Positions 10,801 through 21,980 of a stretch of DNA of 64,000 nt are shown piece after piece. Under the pieces are notes generated by a model. The model searched no databases. It was not told the DNA's origin and saw only the letters and a program-made list of their open reading frames with translations. Numbering within the stretch: the first letter of the stretch is position 1; every line of letters starts with the position of its first letter. This DNA is from Gautieria morchelliformis (lineage: Eukaryota > Basidiomycota > Agaricomycetes > Gomphales > Gomphaceae). Both the position numbers and the translations under genes were made by a program. The stretch lies in NCBI GenBank assembly GCA_015179125.1, contig WHVA01000043.1:124001-188000 (forward strand). The letters run 5' to 3'.

Positions 10801-11822
10801 CTGTTGTTCAAAATCCGCATACCACACAAAGAGGAACTAGCCATGGCAGAGATGAGGAGCGACACTGCACAGATTCAGGTATACACCGACGGATCGTGCA
10901 TCAATGGAGGGTAGGAGCGGCAGCGGTTCTATACAAGGGGGGAGTGGAGGTACAGGCAGTCAGACTCTACCTAGGCACCGAAGAGCAACACACGGTCTTC
11001 GAGGCGGAGCTGCTCGGAGCCGCCATGGGGGCGAAGCTTCTATACACAGAGCGCAGCCGAAGATACACCATAGGGCTGGACAGCCAAGCGGCCATACTAA
11101 CGACGAGAAAAGACAAGCAGATCCCGGCACAATACATGGTCTGCGCGCTGCACCGCCAGATAGAGGGACTAGTACAGAGAAGGCAGGGGACGGAGGTGAC
11201 CATGAGGTGGACCGCGGGCCACAAGGGCATCAAGGGGAACGAGAGAGCCGACGAGGAGGCGAAGAAGGCGGCGGGAGGTGACAGCAGCGAGGAGAGACAC
11301 GTGCCAATAGAGTGCAGGGGTGTTCTGCCGTGGAGCAAAGCTGCAGAGCTACAGCGGCACCAAAAGGAGCTCAAAGGGAAGGCCAGAGAGCTGTTTGCAA
11401 AATCGCCGAGGGCTGGAATAGCGCACAGGATCGACAAATCGATGCCGTCCATAGCATTCGCAAGGCTGACAGCAGGCATGCTGCGAAGAAAAGCATCGCT
11501 CCTCATCCAGCTAAGGACAGGACACATCGCATTAAACAAGCACCTGTACCGCATAGGAAAAGCGGACTCACCGACTTGCGCAGCATGCAGAGGCGCCGAC
11601 GAAACAGTACACCACTTCCTTTTTCGATGTCCAGCCTACAAAACCCAACGCAGCGAGCTCGAAAGAACACTCCGGAGAGCAGCAACAGCAGCCAACACGC
11701 TCCTAACAAAACCGAAAGCGATGAAAGAGCTGTTCAGGTACATCCAGAGCACGGGAAGGTTCAAACAAATGCACGGAGACTGGAACACGAGAGGGGAAGC
11801 AGGGGGGCAAGGCAGGAACTAA
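7873..11822 (+). pseudogene. LINE-1 ORF2: endonuclease, RT, RNase H (broken)
   Basis: The first frame begins ATG 7873. The APE-type endonuclease shows IAIQEPYIDF, WVGDFNRHHPQW and RSDHCPVD at the three expected catalytic sites. An in-frame TGA at 9094-9096 precedes the RT, which has the finger motif FKAPGANGIPN, a palm LFLDIKGAFPSV and the active-site box GFVDD. A second TGA is at 10090-10092. RNase H starts IQVYTDGSCINGG, then the frame changes by one base near 10910 and continues VGAAAVLYKGG with further RNase H signature up to TAGHKGIKGNERADEEAK. The C-terminus carries CAAC...HHFLFRC. Product would nick DNA and copy the LINE RNA in place. Three lesions inactivate it. Confidence 0.85.
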
Positions 11823-12127
11823 GGAGAAGACAAGCGATCAAGGACCCGGCGAATCAATGGGAGAGCCTAAACCGGGCCAAGCGGAAGAGGGAAGCAGGTG
11901 AAGAGGAAGACATAGATGTAGAGCAGTAGAGAAGGACACAACACGCACACCTCGCCACCGGAGGCATGGACATGCTCAGGGCACAGCCCGATGAGCACAA
12001 GTGGAGATCGAGAAGGATAGGCTGGACAGAAAACATGTAGACCGGGGATATGTACATGCGTCTTACATAGGGCCGTGCCCCAAAAGACGATAAATTGGAT
12101 TTAAAAAAAAAAAAAAAAAAAAAAAAA

Positions 12128-13912
12128 TATCACAATCGTGATCGAAGCGATCGATCGACCGTGGATCAGAAATATTGATGATATACTCATTTAGGGTCGA
12201 TTCACGTCAAGCGCGCAGGCCGCTTCGCTGGCAACGCCACAAGGCATGCATCAATTTGGGAAGCAGAAGCACTCATCGTGCGAAGCGTTTGTAATTGGGT
12301 CCGCGTGGCGTGGATGCGCCACATCATCGAGCACAAATGGCGATTTTCAATATCCGCCCCTCCGACCATATTGAATCTGTCCTGAGACTCTCCGTCCACC
12401 TTCCACCGTTGTTCCCTCTTCCCATTTTCGGGTCCCTGGTAGTGTGCGTGCGAGTTTGTTCTGCCTGAGCTGGTACCGTTTGCCTCTTGACACTCCACCT
12501 TTCCTGTTGTTCCCTCGTTCTCGTTTCCTTCCTGTCTCTCTCCATGCCATTTCCCGCTCTGCCTCCCATTCCATCACGCAACCGCTCTCCATATAAGCGC
12601 ACTCTCTCCTTCACTCACTCCACCATACGACTACCGGTAGAACGCAAGGCCATCAGACCTTCCGACTCAGACACCATGCACCGGGTGTGTCGTGGTGTGG
12701 CTTGGGTCCTGCGATGCTTCAGGCGGGGTGTCCTCCCTTTGCGTATTCGCGCCCCAAAGCCATCTCGCGTTCTCAGGTCCGGCATGGCATAGTATGGCAT
12801 TCTGCAGTGCGTCCTTCCATGGCAACCTTGCACATGTCGACGGCCAGTGGTGCAGTACAAGCTCTCACCCACACTTCAAACCCTCGCGTCCCGTCCTGGT
12901 ACCCATCGCCAGCTCGACGGCATCGACGGCTGCTTCACGTCCGCCTGCCTTTATGTCAGCATGATTGTGTAGTCCCTTGTAGTCGAGGGGAGTTAAATGG
13001 TGCCAATGGGTGTCGCTGGAGCTAGAGGATGTGATGGTGATGATGGTTTGAGAACGAAATGACATGGTGAGAGGACAACATGAGGCAATGAGGAGCGGGA
13101 CGACTCTCATGGACGAGTGCCCACGCTCGCACCCGCATGCACTCTGAGACAAGGGAGAATGACGGGGTGGGATGATGAGATGAGAGGACGACAGCATGGG
13201 GATGAAACGGAAGGATGTGAGAATCACCTGGGACGATGAAATGGTAAGACAATGCCACGCACGAACAATGAAGGACTGACGAAACCTCTTGAGTTAATGA
13301 GTACGATGGATGACACATCGACACTGCAGTGCGTGAAGGAGTCAATGAGTCGATCCTGAATCAATTAAGCCCACACTCATCCTAACCCACCCGCCGTGAG
13401 TTGGAGGTATTCGGCCACAGTGTTGAGCGTAAACAACTTGCGTTCGACACATACTGGGAGGGAAGTCCTCGGTGAGGCGGATACCTGATATTTGAAATTT
13501 TCCACCCTCCCCCATATTCTTGAGTTGAAGTTCTGGTCAACGTAAGGATAACATTGACCGAAGGAACGATGGGGAACACCAGAAAGTGCCCGTCAAAGAC
13601 AGAATCATTCTTGAAAGGCCGGAGAATACGATCTACCGTGGAGTTACCGAAGCTAACCAACCAGCCCGCTCTCCGTCGGCTGGTCTCGTCGCTCCTGACC
13701 CTCCAACACGCATTCCCGCCAGTCCCACCTCTTCCACCGCGCCTCATTGCCTCCTCTATCAAGCGTGGAGCCCATCCTTCTGATCCCGACGCCGACGCCC
13801 CTACCGCCTCCCCCATATTCCCGTTCCCGGGCACCCTAGCTGAGCAGATTGCCTTTATCAACCTCCACACCTCCTCGTGCGCTGTCCCCGCACCCATTCG
13901 GGGAGGGAGATA
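12128..13912. other. No recognised gene; one promoter-like spot
   Basis: About 1.8 kb without a convincing gene. ORFs of 60-200 codons overlap on both strands without domain signatures. At 12590-12630 ATATAAG is followed by a CT-rich tract, a layout usual for strong fungal promoters. The next ATG (12675) opens only about 38 codons, so no gene can be assigned. Confidence 0.4.
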
Positions 13913-13914
13913 GT

Positions 13915-14250
13915 GTCGAAATTGCAGGGTGGTACGTGGATGATGGGCTCCTTGCGTCGAGCTCACTAGGCGCAATGGAGAAGATGGTCAAAGATATAAA
14001 GGGGAGCTTCGACATACAAGATCTAGAGGAACCAACGCATCTTTTAGGCATTCAAATCGTCCAGAATCGAGCCTTAGGCACCATACACATATCACAGGAT
14101 GCCTTCATCAACACCATAGCGAAACGATTCAATATTACACCTGGACAAGCTGTGAACTCACCTATGGACCCCAATATCAAATTACGAAAATACATTGCCC
14201 CATCCGACATCATCGACTACGCGTACTTGCGCATCCATAGTTGGCAGCCT
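13915..14250 (+). pseudogene. Ty1/copia reverse transcriptase fragment
   Basis: The plus frame reads WYVDDGLLASSSLGAMEKM, then THLLGIQIV and LGTIHISQDAFINTIAKRF. This is the C-terminal part of a copia RT around its catalytic YVDD. The rest of pol is missing and the following residues do not fit, so it is a truncated scrap. It abuts the 3' end of the prenyltransferase pseudogene that lies on the other strand. Confidence 0.8.
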
Positions 14251-14439
14251 CCAGCTATATTATCATCTCTGATACAAGCGTGCTTGGAAAATGTACATGG
14301 GTCCCGATAGAGGCTCCCATCCCCATCACTCATCAAGCCGAGGCTAATAGAGGCCAAGATCAGTCAGGAGATATTATTGTAGAATATTTACGCACTATGA
14401 GAATGTCCCTAAAAACCGAGACAGATCACGATCATCCTT

Positions 14440-16801
14440 CGCCGCATAGTTAGCCCAGGGACTCGCTTGAGCACTTCACAGGCCCACTCACCAGACTTTC
14501 GGCATATCCTCGAGAATCTGAGAATCTTGTTGCAGATAGCTCGCGTGTCTTTTGAGATGGCCAGAAAAAACCTTGGCAACATGCAAATCGTTGGCTGCCA
14601 TCAAGCGCACTGGCAAGTACAATTTCAGCTTAGGCAAAGGAGCGTGTGCTCTCAAGTCATAGTACATTATAATTCCGCGGGTGGAGTCCTGAAGGGGATT
14701 TGAGTCGGCTCCGCCTAGTTGAAGCAAGACTTGGCGTAGCGATGCGACGTATTCCGCGGACAATGGGATGGCTCTGCCGAGGGAGAGTGATCAACCAAGC
14801 AAAATATGTCCGTAAATTGGTATCGGAAATAGACTTTGACTCTAGCGTCGTCAGAATCTTTGCAGTAGGGCTGCACACCGTCCGTATTACGGCTACGGCC
14901 GTATAATCCACGGTAAGTTTACGGATACGGCAGGCCGTATACTGTCCGTATAATCCATACCTCACCCCCTCTGACGGTACGGTACGGGTACCGTACCGTC
15001 TGTATTACGGTGTACGGATCTATTTGAGCACTGTAAATTTAGATACAAGGTCGTCTAATAATTATATGTTAACAATGTAATCCTGCTGTGCACTGAGCGC
15101 GTGCAAGATGAAGCTTTTGTTTGCTGAGCATTAAAACTTGATGCGGCACGATTGCGTGTTGCCGCATCTCGTGAGCTATCCTCAACCTCGACCTCTTCAA
15201 CCGTTGCCTTGCGCGCTTTCTTTTTGGCATGTGTCATGGATTTAGTCTTGGAGGAAGCCAAAGCCGACTGGATCTGTTGTGCGCGTGTGGTTGCTTTGGT
15301 TCATTTGGTACTGGGTGCCGTTTTCGATGGGAGCATGTCAGCAATCTAGGACAAGCAGGTGAGTAGGGAATAGGTAGATGTAGTGAGACACTTACTTCAT
15401 GACCTGGAATCATATGGTAAGACACATCTGACTCGGATTCCGAGCTTGATTCGTCACCAGAGCTCGAGTCCGAAAAGTCGCCATCTTCGTCATCATCCTC
15501 ATCCTTGTCCTCTTCTTGCGCGATCTTCTTGGCTGGCTTGCGTTTGCGCTTCTGCTGACGATGCAGGTTCCCGTGCGCGTTTCATAGGACGGCCATCTTC
15601 ATCCAGCCCTTCCTCTTCAATCAATGTGGCCATCTTTTTTCCTCGGTTCGCTCGCTTGGGTTCTGTAGTGACGTGAGTACTGTGGAATAGTCGCCACTTT
15701 GTAGGGGCGGACAGCTGACTCACTTGGCACTTGAGTGAAAGGAAACGACCTCGAGGCTGAAATTGAAACGAGGCGGAGATTGAAAAGTACATGCCGTACA
15801 TACCGTATACGGCTGTATTTTTACGGTATCATATGGCGTGACCCCGTACCATATGCCGTGCCGTCGGCACATCACCCAAACCTGTGACGGTACGGGTGCC
15901 GTGGCCGTAACACGGCACCGTACAGCCGTGGATGTACGGCACGGTGTGCAGCCCTACTTTGCAGTGAACTGCCACAAAGATGGGATCTGGAGAGAAACGT
16001 GTCTGCCAGTCGGATGGCTTCGACTGGAGATAGTTTATCACTGTGGACCATGGGTCTCACGCCCTGAACCAGACATGGCCTCCGAGAGAAGCGTTAGCTT
16101 TTCAGTGTGGTTCAGTGTAGGACGAAAGATGGCATGAGCCTTCGTCTCGATGTAGTCTGGTAACAGATCGTATGCTAATAAAATATTGGCAACGCTGGTT
16201 GATGCCTTCCATTGACCATCCAGTCGGGTGAAGCCAAAAACCTCCAGGATATGGATGAATAGCACAGAGTCCATAATGGTGGGATGCTTGTCTCCCACCT
16301 TGGATGGAGAGAAACGATGAAGAGAATCTATGACGTTGAGGCCATATGCCATTACTTCTGCCTCGTCTGTACTAGTGGTAGAGGTAGGGGGATTGGTTCC
16401 ATAACGAATCTGACCTGGGGCTTCTTGTGGGGGGGTTTCCATGACATACTAAACTCGATAGGGGCGTGGTCGTCGCACATGAACGACTTCACGACCGGAG
16501 TGTCTCAACCATCTACTACCATAGGCCGGGGACCAAGGAAGTTGGTCCAAATGGAGAACCAATCAACATACCGCTGTCATTCGGTAGGCGTATAATCCCC
16601 CGCGACAAGCAATTTGTAGGAGTGGCTGTGTAGCTTCTGGAACCAGAAATCGGCATCTGAGGAACGGGAGGCTGTAAATTCCATCATGCTACCAACCAAC
16701 GGGGATTCATTCAAGTTAGAATAAATTTTAACGAGGAGCAAGGGAACTAACTTCGGCAAGGGGCACTCCTCAGTGGTCAGGCGATGGGAAGAAGTCACCA
16801 T
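14440..16801 (-). pseudogene. DMATS-type aromatic prenyltransferase, broken and split by hAT
   Basis: Members of this family (ABBA fold) move a dimethylallyl or longer prenyl group onto indole or other aromatic acceptors in secondary metabolism. In minus-strand order I see DADFWFQKLHSHSYKLLVAG near the N-terminus, LGPRP, SFMCDDHAPIEFS (the conserved family signature), YDLLPDYIETKAHAI, DSDDARVKVYFRY, and a C-terminal MYYDLRAHAPLPKLKLYLPV with NDLHVAKVFSGHL. Lesions are TGA at 16577-16579, TGA at 16505-16507, an apparent one-base frame change near 16050, and a 1,091-bp hAT insertion between 15957 and 14866. Without the hAT the coding length is near the usual 400 or more residues. Introns could hide one of the apparent stops, but the transposon split alone makes it non-functional. 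No other biosynthetic gene is seen beside it. Confidence 0.75.
14866..15956 (-). mobile_element. Nonautonomous hAT derivative (1,091 bp) with 8-bp TSD
   Basis: The ends are TAGGGCTGCACACCG and its complement CGGTGTGCAGCCCTA-type, flanked by the perfect 8-bp direct repeat CTTTGCAG (14858-14865 and 15957-15964). Eight-bp duplications and TAGGG ends are the hAT hallmark. The first and last 160 bp are packed with ACGGTACGG/CCGTAC motifs in both directions, probably transposase binding sites. On the minus strand between about 15650 and 15050 there are pieces of the N-terminal part of a hAT transposase: an acidic Ser/Asp/Glu stretch, then IADMLPSKTAPSTK, then a Lys/Arg-rich segment. The catalytic region is absent, so this looks like an internal-deletion derivative. 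Confidence 0.85.
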
Positions 16802-16859
16802 AATAACTTCAATTCATGGAGATCTTGGCCGACGCCTGATTCTTTATATAAATTGTAGC

Positions 16860-17340
16860 CGCAGGTCTTAACACTGGAGGCATGGCAAAATTTCTCAAGT
16901 CAGGAAACCCCTTGAAAATTCTATGGAAATTCCACGTTTCTTGAGAGTTTCCTAGGATGGGAAATTTAGAGGAAATTTAATGTTTTACAAGGGTTTCCAA
17001 AGTTCAGGAAATTGTATAAAAATTGGAAAAATATGGTCCAGGAAATCATGAGGAAACTGAGTCCAGAAAATGACAGTTTAACCATGATTTCCTGTCTAAA
17101 GAAATCATGAGTAAATTCTAAATTTCCTCAGAGTTTTTTGGTACAGGAAAATATTAGGAAATTCTGCAAATCTTGGCAGGAAATCTTGTGAAAATTTTAT
17201 ATTTCTCTATGATTTCCTGACTCTGGAAATTATAGTAAATAATCAGTTTCTAGGAGGAGGAAATTCACAATATCTCAAAGATTTCCTGAGGATTTCCTGG
17301 GTTGGGGAATTGTCTAGAAATTGGAATAGTGTGTTGACCA
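16860..17340. repeat. AT-rich stretch packed with GGAAATT/AATTTCC motifs
   Basis: About 480 bp in which AGGAAAT, GGAAATT and their complements (ATTTCC) recur many times at irregular spacing. Neither terminal repeats nor a coding frame is visible. It lies upstream of the prenyltransferase start. Confidence 0.5.
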
Positions 17341-17349
17341 TGTGCTGGA

Positions 17350-17670
17350 TGGTGCGCTGGTACCGTCTCCTTCAGAAATTCTGGCTCCCATCTCATTGAG
17401 ACGAGCATAGAGGTCTTGGGCCTTGTCCAAGTGATCTCTCAAGTCTACAAGTTCTCTGACAGGCGGATGTCATTGTGCTTTGGTTCGGAGACAAAGGTCA
17501 CATGTCTTCACGTACTGTCCAATGTAGCGGGACATCTGAGGCCACCAGTAATTCCGAGCCACTAACTCCAGCGTCTTCCACCTGCCAGCATGCCCAACGA
17601 CCCGTGTGTCATGGTGCTCGGACACGATGCGGCGGCGGAGGTCCGCCCCACCTGGAACATAGACGCTCAC
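17350..17670 (-). pseudogene. Ty3 integrase zinc-domain scrap
   Basis: The minus frame begins MSVYVPGGADLRRRIVSEHH and includes HDTRVVGHAGRWKTLELV and CDLCLRTKAQ, the HHCC domain of a Ty3 integrase different from elements A, E and G. A TGA follows after KAQ. The downstream residues HPPVREL continue in the same frame, so that stop probably replaced an Arg. The catalytic core is absent. Confidence 0.8.
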
Positions 17671-17691
17671 GCGGTCGCTGGTACCCGGCGC

Positions 17692-18517
17692 TTAAGGTGG
17701 TCGGTTTTCACAAATATTATCCCACGCCCACGCCAAAGGGAAAAACTCCCGTTTGCGTAGCATTGCATTTTGCGCGCACACGCAATTCACCGCGAAGTGT
17801 TGCTGGTGCTTTCTGGCACAGTCATGTGACCTGGCCTCGTCTTAAATCATGGTTTGCTAGCCTTTGAAGGCATGGAATTTTATTTTTTTTGGCTAGTATG
17901 ATGGATGGGTTCTGATCATCATTATTTTCAACATTCGAGTCGTCGATCGGTTGTAACTGCGCAGGATGAGTCACCCTTTCCCAGGCTGGGGTGCAGTGAA
18001 CTGCGGAGGTCATGTGATGCATCTACAACCACCCATGTTGTCTAAGTATTTCCCACATTGAGTTTGTTCGGACATCTATTTGGCTTTCACCGTAACTCAG
18101 CGTGGGAAATACTTACACAACATGGGTGGTTGTAGACGCATCATATGACCTCCGGAGTCCACTGCACCTCAGCCTGGGAAAGGGTGACTCATCCTGTGGA
18201 GTTACAACCAATCAACGACTCGAATGTTGAAAATAATAATGATCAGGATCTTATGTAGGGCCAGAAAATCTACCTAGAATCATTTATGTCCCATCCATCA
18301 TACTAGTAAAAAAAAAAAAATATTCCCTGCCTTCAAAGACTAGCAAATCATCATTTAAGATGAGGGCAGGTCACGTGACTGTGACAGAAAGCACCAGCGC
18401 GCGCAGGAACACTTTGTGGTGAATTGCGCGTGCGCGGAAAATGCAATGCCGCGCGAACGGGAATTTTTCCCTTTGGCGCGGAGTCAGGATAATATTTGTG
18501 CACACCGACCGCCGTAA
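17692..18517. mobile_element. Foldback (long inverted repeat) element, 826 bp
   Basis: The left arm 17692-18057 is the reverse complement of the right arm from about 18102 to 18517, separated by a spacer of about 45 bp. Outer ends are TTAAGGTGGTCGG and its counterpart CCGACCGCCGTAA. The right arm is longer because of a small insertion near 18250-18290. GCGC flanks both sides (17688-17691 and 18518-18521). The sequence to the left, CGCTGGTACCCGGCGC, and to the right, GCGCTGTCAGCG, together rebuild a minisatellite unit, so the element landed inside the array. It has no coding capacity. Confidence 0.85.
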
Positions 18518-18939
18518 GCGCTGTCAGCGTAGCGTGCGCTGGTGCACGTCACTGTCAGTGCAGGCTTGCGCTGGTACTGGCGCTGTCAGCGCAGGCGTGC
18601 GCTGGTACCTGGCGCTGTCAGTGCAGCATGCGCTGGTGCACGTCACTGTCAGCGCAGGCTTGCACTGGTACTGGCGCTGTCAGTGCACTCTTGCGCTGGT
18701 ACCGCCGCTGTCAGTGCAGCATGCGCTGGTGCACGTTGCTGTCAGTGCAGGCTTGCGCTGGTACCGGCGCTGTCAGCGCAGCGTGCGCTGGTGCACGTCA
18801 CTGTCAGCGCAGGCTTGCGCTGGTACCGGCGCTGTCAGCGCAGGCGTGCGCTGGTACCTGGCGCTGTCAGCGCAGCGTGTGCTGGTGCACGTCACTGTCA
18901 GCGCAGGCTTGCGCTGGTACCGGCGCTGTCAGCGCAAGC
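18518..18939 (+). repeat. 31-bp minisatellite, left block (about 13 units)
   Basis: Units of 31 or 32 bp start CTGTCAGYGCAG and end GCTGGTACCGGCG or GCTGGTGCACGTCA. Three main unit types alternate in the order A-B-C, A-B-D, A-B, A-B-C, A-B, a higher-order pattern. Each junction contains GCGCTGTCAGCGC, a short hairpin, and many contain GGTACC or GTGCAC. All three plus frames stay open through the array, which explains several overlapping ORFs that are not genes. Confidence 0.9.
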
Positions 18940-21900
18940 TTTTTTTATTTTTATTTCTCATCATTTTATTCGACCACAGGCGTCGTGCCTATGGTGGTCG
19001 TTGTACTGTCTCTACCTATGGTAAGTGCAGGCCTTTCCACTCTCTCCCTGGGACTTCCGGCTTCCTGTGTCCCTGCATTGGCGACTGCACCGACGACGGG
19101 TCCTTCCCCCCGCCGGCCCAACCCCCTTGGGAGTGCTTGTCACCCCATGCCGCTGATCAGGTAGTTTCTCTCCTCGGTTCGTTCATGTCATGTGAGATGG
19201 TCAGGCTTGGTAAATGCTCGGCCGCCAAAGCGGGCTGGCACGACAAAGGAGAGCGTCACAGGTGTAGGTGAGACGATGGGTCGTCTGGTGTCATTCTTGT
19301 ACCGCCGGTGGTGTGACCGTCTGTTCCCACCTTGCTGAGCCGAGTCTTGCCTATGTCGATGCGCGAGCGTCGTGTGTCATAGGGGAGTGGAGTAGGCATG
19401 GTGTGTTCATATCGATGGGTGAAATTGTCTCGTAGTCGGATTTAGCCTCATGTGGTCTAACAGAGTGATGCTTGGATTCTTTTTTAAGCCTGAGAGGGTA
19501 GTACGTCACTGAATGTTGCTTGTAGCCTCTTTGTCGCTGCTACATATGCCAGTGTCGCTGTCATAGCCTTGCGTGATCCTAAGAGCTCCTTCAGTGATTT
19601 CTACCTTCGTCCCAGTCTCCTTCTAAGCATTACTCTCGCATGTTCATGTGCCCTGCAGTCGAAGAGGTAGTGGTGGATGGTCTCTTCCGCCCCAGTGCAG
19701 GCTGGGCATAGCTGGGACTGGGATTTTTGTATGCGGGATAGGTGGCTGTTGACCGGGATGTGCGCGGTGCAGAGCTGCGCTATGAGGCTGGTCTGCGCCC
19801 TTGTAAAACCTGCTACTTCTTTGTGATAGCTCTTGGTCAGGAGACTGTCATTGATCGTCGCCATCCGTGCATATCGTGGCGATGTCGTCCATCTCACCTC
19901 CATAGGTCCCTTAGGCACTCTGAAGCATTGGGTTGCAGCGGGTACGCTGTGGGGCAGGGGGTCTGAGGTGATGAAAGCCGGTAGTTCACTCGCCTGGGTG
20001 CAGTCTCCCTTTGCGGCCTTCTTCGCCTCTGCATCTGCTCCTTCATTCCCACTCACATCGTCATGGCCCGAGATCCACGCGACTCTTAGCTTGGTCTTCT
20101 GTCGTCTGGATGGCGCGGCGGTCCTGTTGGCCAGCTTGTGCACATGATTGAGGATGTGTTGGGCCAGCTGTGGCTTGATGTGGCTTGATGTGGCCGAGGG
20201 ACTGGATGACTGCCTGGTTATCTAGGAGGATTGTTGCCGTGCTGATACCCCTTTCTTTCAACAGCAGCTCGAGTGCTAGGATGACTCCCGTGGCCTCTGC
20301 TTCATACGTAGTGTGGTCAGCTAGCGTTCCTAGGCAGTACCTTGACATTCTGATGCCTCCCCCTTTCCTGTATAAGGCTGCTGATGCAGCTGCGTTCCCA
20401 TCTATCCCCAAGCCGTCCGTGTAGACCATGGCGTCAGAGGTGTCAGCTGATTCGGCCTCTTTGGACTCCTCTCTCGAGTCATATAGGTCAGTCTCGAAGA
20501 GTGGGGGCTGGTTTGGCGGCTGGAGCACTGGCATGATGGTCTCAAAGTCGGACGGTCACAGGTCAAACGTGCGCATCAGGTTGTGGAGGGGGATGGGTGA
20601 CGGTGGATGTGCCTGCTGGTGCAGGTTTTGATGTGTTTGTGCAGAGGGTGGGACGCTGGAAGGGTGACCAGGCATAGTGCGGCCTGATAGCAGGTGTAAA
20701 GCAGGAGGAGTTCTACTGGCAGGACATTGGCATGGATTTCTAGTGTGTCGGTTGCCGTGGTTTTCATGGCTCCCGTGATAGCTATGGTTCCTATTCGCTG
20801 CACAGATGTCAGCTTTCGTACCACCCCTACTGATCCGGTTGCCTGCTTTCTCCCTGCGTGTCTCTGGATTGGGGTGAACCAGATGTCTGTGGTGTAGGTG
20901 AATTTAGGTATCGCCACAGCGGAGTACAGTTGTCGCATGTATTTTGCACATACACCTGTCGAGGGTTTAGATAGTCTGTGGAATAACAGCGTCCACTTAG
21001 CGGCTTTGGCTACGGCTTTTTCTGCCTGTATATTCCAGCATAGTTCTTCGTCTAGAAGGACCCCTAGGAACTTGTGTGATCCCTGGGGCTGGACTGTCAC
21101 CCCCTCGTATACGATGTCCTGTTTGATGTCAGGTAGGGTTTTACCCGGCCGCGCCAGTTCAGGGATCCTGCGGCGAGAGAAGCATACCATGGCGAATTTG
21201 CTCTTCTCAAATCTCGAGTGGTGTGTCTCTGTCCACTCTTTCGCCCCTCCAGGTTTGAGTAGCATCTCGCTCAGACTGTCGTATGCCTCCACATAGCTGT
21301 CACCCTCTGCGTAGAGGTTGGCGTCGTCCACGAAAGCTACCACGGCCTGTGCCTTCGCTGAGGCTATGTCATCGAGGTCTGCATTGTAGAATAGGTATAG
21401 TATCATGGAGGGGGGTCTCCTTGACCGATCCCATTGTCGATGGGTACCCAGTCCGATAGGTAGCCGTCAAACCTCAGCCGTGTGCGTCGGTCTGTTAGCA
21501 TCCTTTCAGTGAAAAGTATGTACTCTTCTGGTACCCGTCGTTTCCGCATATTGTGTAGGAGGCAATCGATGATGGCGTGAGGGAAGGCACCTTCTATGTC
21601 CAAGAATAGCATGACAGCGACCTTCTTGCGTCTCCATGCGCCCTTGATCTTGTTGACCACCAGGTGGAGCGAGTCTGTGGTTGTTCTGCTGGGCCTGCCC
21701 CCGAAGTGGTTGGCTGGAAGCAGGTGGTACCTTTCGGTCATGTATACTATGTCCTCTGTTATTAATGCTGTCAGTAGTTTACCCATGGTGTTGTATAGTG
21801 CGATAGGGTGATGGGACTTAGGGGTGTTATATCTGGCCTTCCCCGGTTTCCGGAGGACCACCGTTATCCACGACTTCCACCTGTCGCTAGAGGTTTGTAG

Positions 21901-21980
21901 TGTGAAGGCGGCTCTGTATATCCATAGCAGGTGTCCAGCTAGTAGTTCAACTGACTCTTTGAGAACGACGTTGGGTACAC
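18940..21980 (-). mobile_element. LINE-3, 5' truncated, inserted in the minisatellite
   Basis: Read on the minus strand it ends in an A-rich tail (T tract at 18940-18960 on the plus strand) and is cut at its 5' end within RT at 21980. Minisatellite of the same type and direction continues on both sides. The halves meet at GCGCAAGC and GCTTGCGC, which rejoin as one B-type unit with a 2-bp overlap. The protein is clearly diverged from LINE-1 and LINE-2. Confidence 0.85.
19600..21978 (-). pseudogene. LINE-3 ORF2 fragment: RT, RNase H, Cys/His tail
   Basis: Minus-strand blocks 21861-21403 and 21406-20576 give RT with FLDIEGAFPHAI and the active-site box FVDDANLYAEG. They are in different frames, with a shift near 21405. 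Blocks 20534-20061 and 20143-19601 give RNase H with MVYTDGLGIDGNA and WISGHDDVSGNEGADAEAK. The C-terminal motif is CPACTGAEETIHHYLFDC. The endonuclease and ORF1 are absent through 5' truncation. At least three frame changes make it non-functional. Confidence 0.85.

Larger units (their letters stand above)
6569..12127 (+). mobile_element. LINE-1, Tad-like non-LTR element with poly(A)
   Basis: This is an ORF1-ORF2 element inserted in Ty3 A and ending in an A tract at 12102-12127. ORF1 is 5' truncated by comparison with LINE-2, whose ORF1 extends about 190 codons further. ORF2 runs through endonuclease, reverse transcriptase, RNase H and a Cys/His motif in one direction but has two stops and one frameshift. 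Domain order and the three zinc knuckles match the Tad/I group of fungal LINEs. The exact 5' junction lies between 6563 and about 6640, and I found no clear target duplication. Confidence 0.85.

Noticed and set aside
12102..12140. A target duplication for LINE-1
   Set aside because: Sequence after the poly(A) (TATCACAATCG) has no convincing match near the 5' junction at about 6600.
13382..13975. 197-codon minus ORF
   Set aside because: It is antisense to the copia RT fragment and to low-complexity sequence, with no domain.
18441..19271. ORFs of 276, 222 and 160 codons, and three more at 21991-22430
   Set aside because: They are overlapping readings of the 31-bp minisatellite in all three frames; none has a non-repeat domain.
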